A program made the translations under genes and the position numbers. 64,000 nt of DNA. Origin: Ambrosia x helenae (Eukaryota > Streptophyta > Magnoliopsida > Asterales > Asteraceae). The DNA lies in the NCBI GenBank assembly GCA_030844895.1, contig JAUTDX010001417.1, positions 1 to 64,000 on the forward strand, written 5' to 3'. Shown in pieces: positions 59,231-64,000 of this stretch (position 1 is its first letter; each line of letters begins with the position of its first letter). The notes below the pieces were generated by a model, which saw only the letters and a list, made by a program, of their open reading frames with translations, did not search any database and was not told the DNA's origin.

Positions 59231-59800
59231 TCGCCAAGTGAAGACGTGGAGGAAATGACCCTGAGAAGGAAATCATGCGGAGAATGTCTTTTCGTTTTTA
59301 CGTCAACGTATTGCCGAGTGATGACTTGCCATGCATGATCCTAAGAAGGAATCAAACAGAGAAAGCCTTTACGTTTTTACGTCAACGTATCGCTGAGTGA
59401 TGACGTGTCATGCATGATCCTGAGGAGAACGTCTTTACGTTTTACGTCAAACCAGCGTCGAGTGATGATGTGGCAGGCATGACCCTGAGAAGGAATCATG
59501 CGGCGAATGTCTTTAGGCTTTACGTCAAACCAACGCCGAGTGATGACGTGGCAGGCATGACCCTGAGAAGGAATCATGCGGAGAACGTCTTTAGGTTTAA
59601 CTTCAAACCAAAGCCGAGTGATGACGTGGCAAGCATGGCCCTGAGAAGGAATCATGCGGACAACGTCTTTACACTTTACGTCAAACCAACGACGAGTGAT
59701 AACGTGGCAGGCATGACCCTGGGAAGGAATCATGCGGAGAACGTCTTTACATTATACGTCAAACCAGCGTCGGGTGATGACGTGGCAGGCTGGTTGTTTG
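59231..59800. repeat. 78-bp tandem repeat array, seven units
   Basis: Units start with '(g)agtgatgacgtggcaggca' at about 59235, 59316, 59395, 59460, 59538, 59616, 59694, with a partial at 59772. The spacing is 78 in the best part, 65 in one shortened unit. Each continues 'tgaccctgagaaggaatcat' and 'gcggagaacgtctttacg'. Because 78 is a multiple of three, frames stay open on both strands (59410-59808 plus; 59377-59733 minus); they are likely by-products. The array lies in the interior of the LARD-like element. Confidence 0.92.
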
Positions 59801-59844
59801 GGGTGTAACCCAGCGGGTGACGTGTCTCCACTTTTTACATGTTA

Positions 59845-62114
59845 CATCATCCCGATGATAGAAAAACAGCGACGTATCCAAAATACATGATTGTGTAAAC
59901 CTATTAGCCAGAAGAACAAAAGATAGCTTGGAAAACAAAGCTCAAGGTGTTTGCTTCAGATCATAAAGGGCCATCTACAGGAGGCACACATGATGTGGTC
60001 GAGATGAGTTAACAAAGCTAGGAGGTCGTGCCATGTACACAGTCTTAGACAAATCACCATGAAGAAAAGCGTTGTTGACATCAACCTGTTGAATATCCCA
60101 AGAGAAAAAGCAACGGAAAGAACAAGTCGGATGGTAGTGGGTTTAACTACAGGACTAAACATCTCATTATAATCAATCCCCTCAATCTGAAGAAAGCCCT
60201 TGGCAAAAAGTAGGGCTTTATATCTGCTAACAAATCCATTAGTGTTACACTTAATCCTATAAACCCACATGCAGCCAACAATGTTGGCATTAGGAGGAGC
60301 CGGAACCAAACACCAAGTTAGCTTGGCATGTAAAAACCAATCTTGGCTCGCATAGCATCCCACCAAACTAACCATTGATGAGCTTGATGAAAATTGGTCA
60401 GCTTAGTAGTAGGAATAGTGGTAAGATGATAGGTAACATAATAAGGAAACTGTAAAGGTTGGCGAGTAATATCCTGAGAACGAGTGGTCATATGATGAGA
60501 AGGATGCAAAAAAGGAGGAATTGGAGGAGAGGAAGATGAATGAGAATTAGATGTAACCAAGGGATATGTAGTAGGAGGAGAAGGAACATGTGATAAAGAA
60601 TCAGAAAAAAATAGAATAAGTCAGAATAGGAATGAAAAACAATGGAAGAGAAATGAGAAACTGGAAGATCAGATGAAGTAGATACACTAGGGATGTCAAA
60701 CACATGCTCATGGAAAGTAGCATGTTGAGAAGTTAAAGTACGACATGTACTAGGATCATAAAGCAAGTAGCCACTATGACTAGGAGCATACCCAACAAAA
60801 ATACAAGGTGTAGATATAGGTGAGTTTATCTGAACGAGCATCACCAAGAAATGTATAACAAAAACACCCAAATGTTAGAAGAATAGAATAATCATGACGA
60901 GAACCAAAACAAAGTCTCATATGGTGAGGATAAATGAAGAACCAGTGTAGGAAGCCGGTTTATGAGAAATGCAAAAATAACATAAACATCATACCAAAAT
61001 CCTTTTGGTAGATGTGCATTTAACAATAAGGCACAAGCAACCTTAGATAGATGTCGGTTCTTCCACTCTGTAACCTCATACTGTTGGAGTGTTGGGGTGT
61101 ATATGGGCAAGCGAATTGATAAGCAATATCGGAGTAGAAAGATAATGAGCCATATAACCACAAGTAAGCTTAAGTGCACCATCACACTGAAGATACTTGA
61201 TAATGCAAGAGAAAAGATTTTCATCCAAAGGTCCAAAATGTTGAAAATTATCAATGGATTGTGAATTGCAAGTCAAGGATATATCCATGTAAAATGAATA
61301 AAATCATCAATAAAAGTAATAAGTATCGATAACCAGATCGAGAGGTAAAAGATGAAGGCCTCCAAATATCACAATATATAACATGCAAAGGTACAATATA
61401 GTGCGATACTCATACAACAAAATCAAATGTTAACCGATTAGCTTTGGAAATAAAAAATGCATCACATGGTTTATCCAAACATTTATTATTCAAAGGTAAA
61501 AGTGAAGGCTAAGCAAAACATGATCGAATGGTTACCATATATAGAATGCCAAGTCTCGCATAGAACCAAGATAGTGGCTGACAAAGAATAAAGCTGATGA
61601 GGACTAAATCGCATGTGGTAGAGCACACGACCTGCAAGTGTCTAAATAGGTAAACCATATCTTGAGAAAACAATTAGCAATTGGATGATCAATAACAAGA
61701 TGAGTAATAGAAAAATGTTTCTTAACAAGGCTAAGAACGACAAGTACATGTCTAAGTAATAAAGTGCAACTAGAAAAACAAAGTAAAGCAGAACCACTTT
61801 GAGTAATGGGAAGATGTGTACCATCACTGACAATAACATGCTCAGATTTCGTATAAGGTGATGCATCAAAAATCATAGAATGGTCCGAAGTCATGTGACC
61901 CATAGCACTGGAGTGTGGAATCGACGTATCAACTTGTTGGCACACACCGGAAATATCAACATGAAGTCCATAATGTGGAGATTTATGGGTATCCCATGAG
62001 AAGAAATGATAAGGTCCAAAACTAGTAGTGTTTGGCCTAATAGAAGCATGTGGGCTAGCAGAAGGTAATTATGATGAATCAATCCCACTAACATGTCTAG
62101 TAGTAACAGTAGAA
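59845..62114 (-). pseudogene. Decayed Ty1-copia polyprotein (protease to RT)
   Basis: On the minus strand, in order: protease-region SSAMGHMTSDHSMIFDASPY (about 61900), the integrase part YEVTEWKNRHLSKVACALLL and FWYDVYVIFAFLINRLPT (about 61070-60950), CIFVGYAPSHSGYLLYDPST (about 60790), then reverse transcriptase LVPAPPNANIVGCMWVYRIK, SRYKALLFAKGFLQIEGIDY and NEMFSPVVKPTTIRLVLSVA (60310-60080). After a frameshift come traces of the SLYGLKQ, LLANGFTQS and DTSLF blocks to about 59850; the catalytic YVDD part is missing. Many frameshifts and stops. It is cut at the right by a gypsy LTR (TG at 62115) and at the left joins the LARD-like DNA. Confidence 0.85.
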
Positions 62115-64000
62115 TGTTACACCCCAACCGATGGCGGAATACATCGAGGCGCGACTTGTGATAGATTGTTCAAAGACTTCATGACACTAGAATTTGTGAC
62201 AATATAATTTAAAGATAAAATTTCATTCATAGCATAATCATTGTCTAAAAGATAACAGAATACAAATCGTCTCATAGAAAGGAAAAATACGACATTGAAA
62301 CATAGAAAATTAAACTAGTCGTGAGTTTCTAGTCCAATCCTAAATCGTTTTCTTGAAAATCTTGCATCAAACATTTCCTGCAACATGTATAAAATATCCG
62401 TCAACACATAAAGCATTGGTGAGCATACTAGTTTTAGTTTACATACATAGTATTTAGAATGGTTTACTCGAATCTCATACTATAGCATTGCACATACATA
62501 TCATACAAAAGACATAACTCAAACCCGCGAATCCACAGCGTATTCCTAACATATTCATGCTAGGCCGTTTAAATCTTAAAAATGACCCATAAGGGGGCAG
62601 TGTGCTACTCCTATAGCGCTATACATGTTAAGTGGGCTAATAATAGTTAATGAATTATGTTTAAGTATCGAAGAATCATAAGCATGGCAAATAGCATATA
62701 AGTATGTTTAATAGATTGAGCATGTGTGTTTATTAAAGAATTAGTGTGTTTTGCATATAATACATGTTGGTCCCAAAAGTGATAAAAGAAAAGGGGACAA
62801 GTATGACTCACCTTTGGGTGCGTTTTGACAGACTTCCAACAAGCAAGTCTTGGAAGATTAAGCTTCAGCTCCGATTATCTAGAATTTAAGATTAGAGGGT
62901 CTTAGGTTCGAATTTAGATTATAGGTTCAAGAGAGTCAAGCAAGCCTTTTAGGTGAACCAAAGCACAAATTGCCTTTAGGGCAATTCGGATGGTCATGAG
63001 TTGAAGTTAGACCAAGCACAAAATCACCATGAAGATGATTCGGATGGTATGAAAGTTAGGAATGTGAATCCATTAGAATGTTCAAGTCACGACCACTTCG
63101 TTTATGGGATAAACGTGGGTCTTGGACACAGGATTTCCCCTTTCTAGTGTGGACTAATCCATATCACAAGAAGGGTCAAGAGAGTTGGTAAGGTAGGGTG
63201 TAACAACAAACCTTCCAAGAATTGGTTAATAGAGTAGTAGGATTAAAGCTTGAAAGTAAACTTATAATATATACATAATATAAATAGGAGTTTTAAGTAG
63301 AGTATGGTGACTTGTTTGGATGAGCCTTGGCTCTCCTTGGTCAACCAATACCATAGCACAAATCCATCTAACATTAGATTGTTAGTGGGCTTGGTTGGTT
63401 TCTTTACAACAAACATCTTAGGACATAAAAACAAATCAGAAAATAGTCACCTTTGAGACCTCCTTTAGGTGCTCTACCCTTATCACACTTTTGTGGATAA
63501 ATATGGGGAAGATCCTAGAGGTTTCTCCAAGGAGTCTTGAGTAGAAAAAGAGAGGAAAAACAGAAAAGAATGAAGGTTTGAGCTTGGAAAACTTACTGAT
63601 GTGTTTTCAGGAAGTTTGCTCAAAAACCTTGAGATTTGAGAGACTTTTTAGAGAGAAGAAGGATGAACAAGAGGTTAAAGGGTGGAGAGGGGTTTTATTT
63701 ATAGGTGAGGTGGGTTGGTTGGTTGGGTGTTTAATGTAGTAATTAGGGTGGTTGGGAGGTGTTTAGGTGAGAAAATGGGGTTAATTATGAGTTGTTAAAG
63801 AAGTTAACTGATCTGATGCCTCCCCGAGCACCATGAGGGACTGGGCTCTTCTCCCTGAGGTACGCGGGGTTCAGCCCAAAGTTGGTTTTTGTCGGGCTTG
63901 GCCCAACAGACTCGATTTTGGACATGTTTTGGGTTAAAACTTAAGGTTTAGGCCCATTTTGACATGTTTTTAGGTTGGGCTTGATTTCCAACTTGTATGG
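62115..64000 (-). repeat. Ty3/gypsy LTR inserted in the copia remnant
   Basis: Starts TGTTACACCCCAACCGATGG on the plus strand, exactly where copia coding sequence stops. The phrase 'cctgcaacatgtataaaata' near 62375 is usual in Asteraceae gypsy LTRs. A minus-strand TATA box (CTATAAATAAAA) near 63692-63703, followed on that strand by a leader, suggests minus orientation. The other end and any internal region lie beyond the window. No gene inside; the frame at 63243-63434 has no domain. Confidence 0.65.

Noticed and set aside
59377..59808. Repeat-protein-like frames of 132 and 118 residues
   Set aside because: Explained by a 78-bp tandem period. Both strands are equally open, so coding is unlikely.

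Overview
This is a stretch of plant nuclear DNA: AT-rich, with intron-split genes that have GT/AG borders, and dense in transposons. The gene set and repeat types point to a eudicot. The style of the Ty3/gypsy LTRs and the abundance of short Helitrons suggest an asterid, probably Asteraceae; that family-level call is inference. No rRNA, convincing tRNA gene, CRISPR array or bacterial feature was found.

Three intact host genes lie on the + strand. (1) A MICU-type mitochondrial calcium uptake protein, 25208-31225, 7 exons, 460 aa, four EF-hand loops. (2) A WD40 protein of the ROOT INITIATION DEFECTIVE 3 / IPI3 / WDR18 family, 45479-51186, 8 exons, 449 aa. (3) A TPR + PB1 co-chaperone-like protein of the PHOX family, 53822-56549, 2 exons, 729 aa. 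They do not look functionally linked; they are separate islands in repeat DNA.

Layout. 1-3390: end of a decayed Ty3/gypsy element with a ~3 kb LTR. 3390-7130: degenerate repeats, a PIF/Harbinger-type Myb-like domain relic and a MITE. 7137-9859: Helitron. 10107-12065: MITEs and two broken gene pieces side by side (dienelactone hydrolase; CDKF-type kinase). 12066-15022: internally deleted Ty1-copia with a matching 5-bp target duplication. 15060-15740: palindromic modules. 16132-23882: two Helitrons head to tail, the first carrying exon pieces of an amino acid permease and probably of a LOG-type enzyme. 25.2-31.2 kb: MICU gene, with a Helitron in intron 2. 32.0-35.2 kb: Helitron ends, a Tourist-like MITE and a long-TIR MULE with 9-bp target duplication. 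35484-44130: complete but non-coding LTR element (LARD type). 44328-45286: two Tourist-like MITEs, one carrying a large GGT minisatellite. 45.5-51.2 kb: RID3-like gene. 53.8-56.5 kb: PHOX gene. 58.1-64 kb: LTR with a 78-bp tandem array, a decayed Ty1-copia and a Ty3/gypsy LTR, joined end to end.

The most notable content is transposon biology: up to seven Helitron 3' ends (six of reasonable confidence) in about 26 kb, exon capture with introns kept, a Helitron-Helitron junction, a copia element with unusual TA..TA LTR termini, and a MITE expanded by a GGT repeat. No new enzymatic or defence system can be supported. Boundaries based on target duplications or conserved splice frames are firm; most Helitron 5' ends are tentative.
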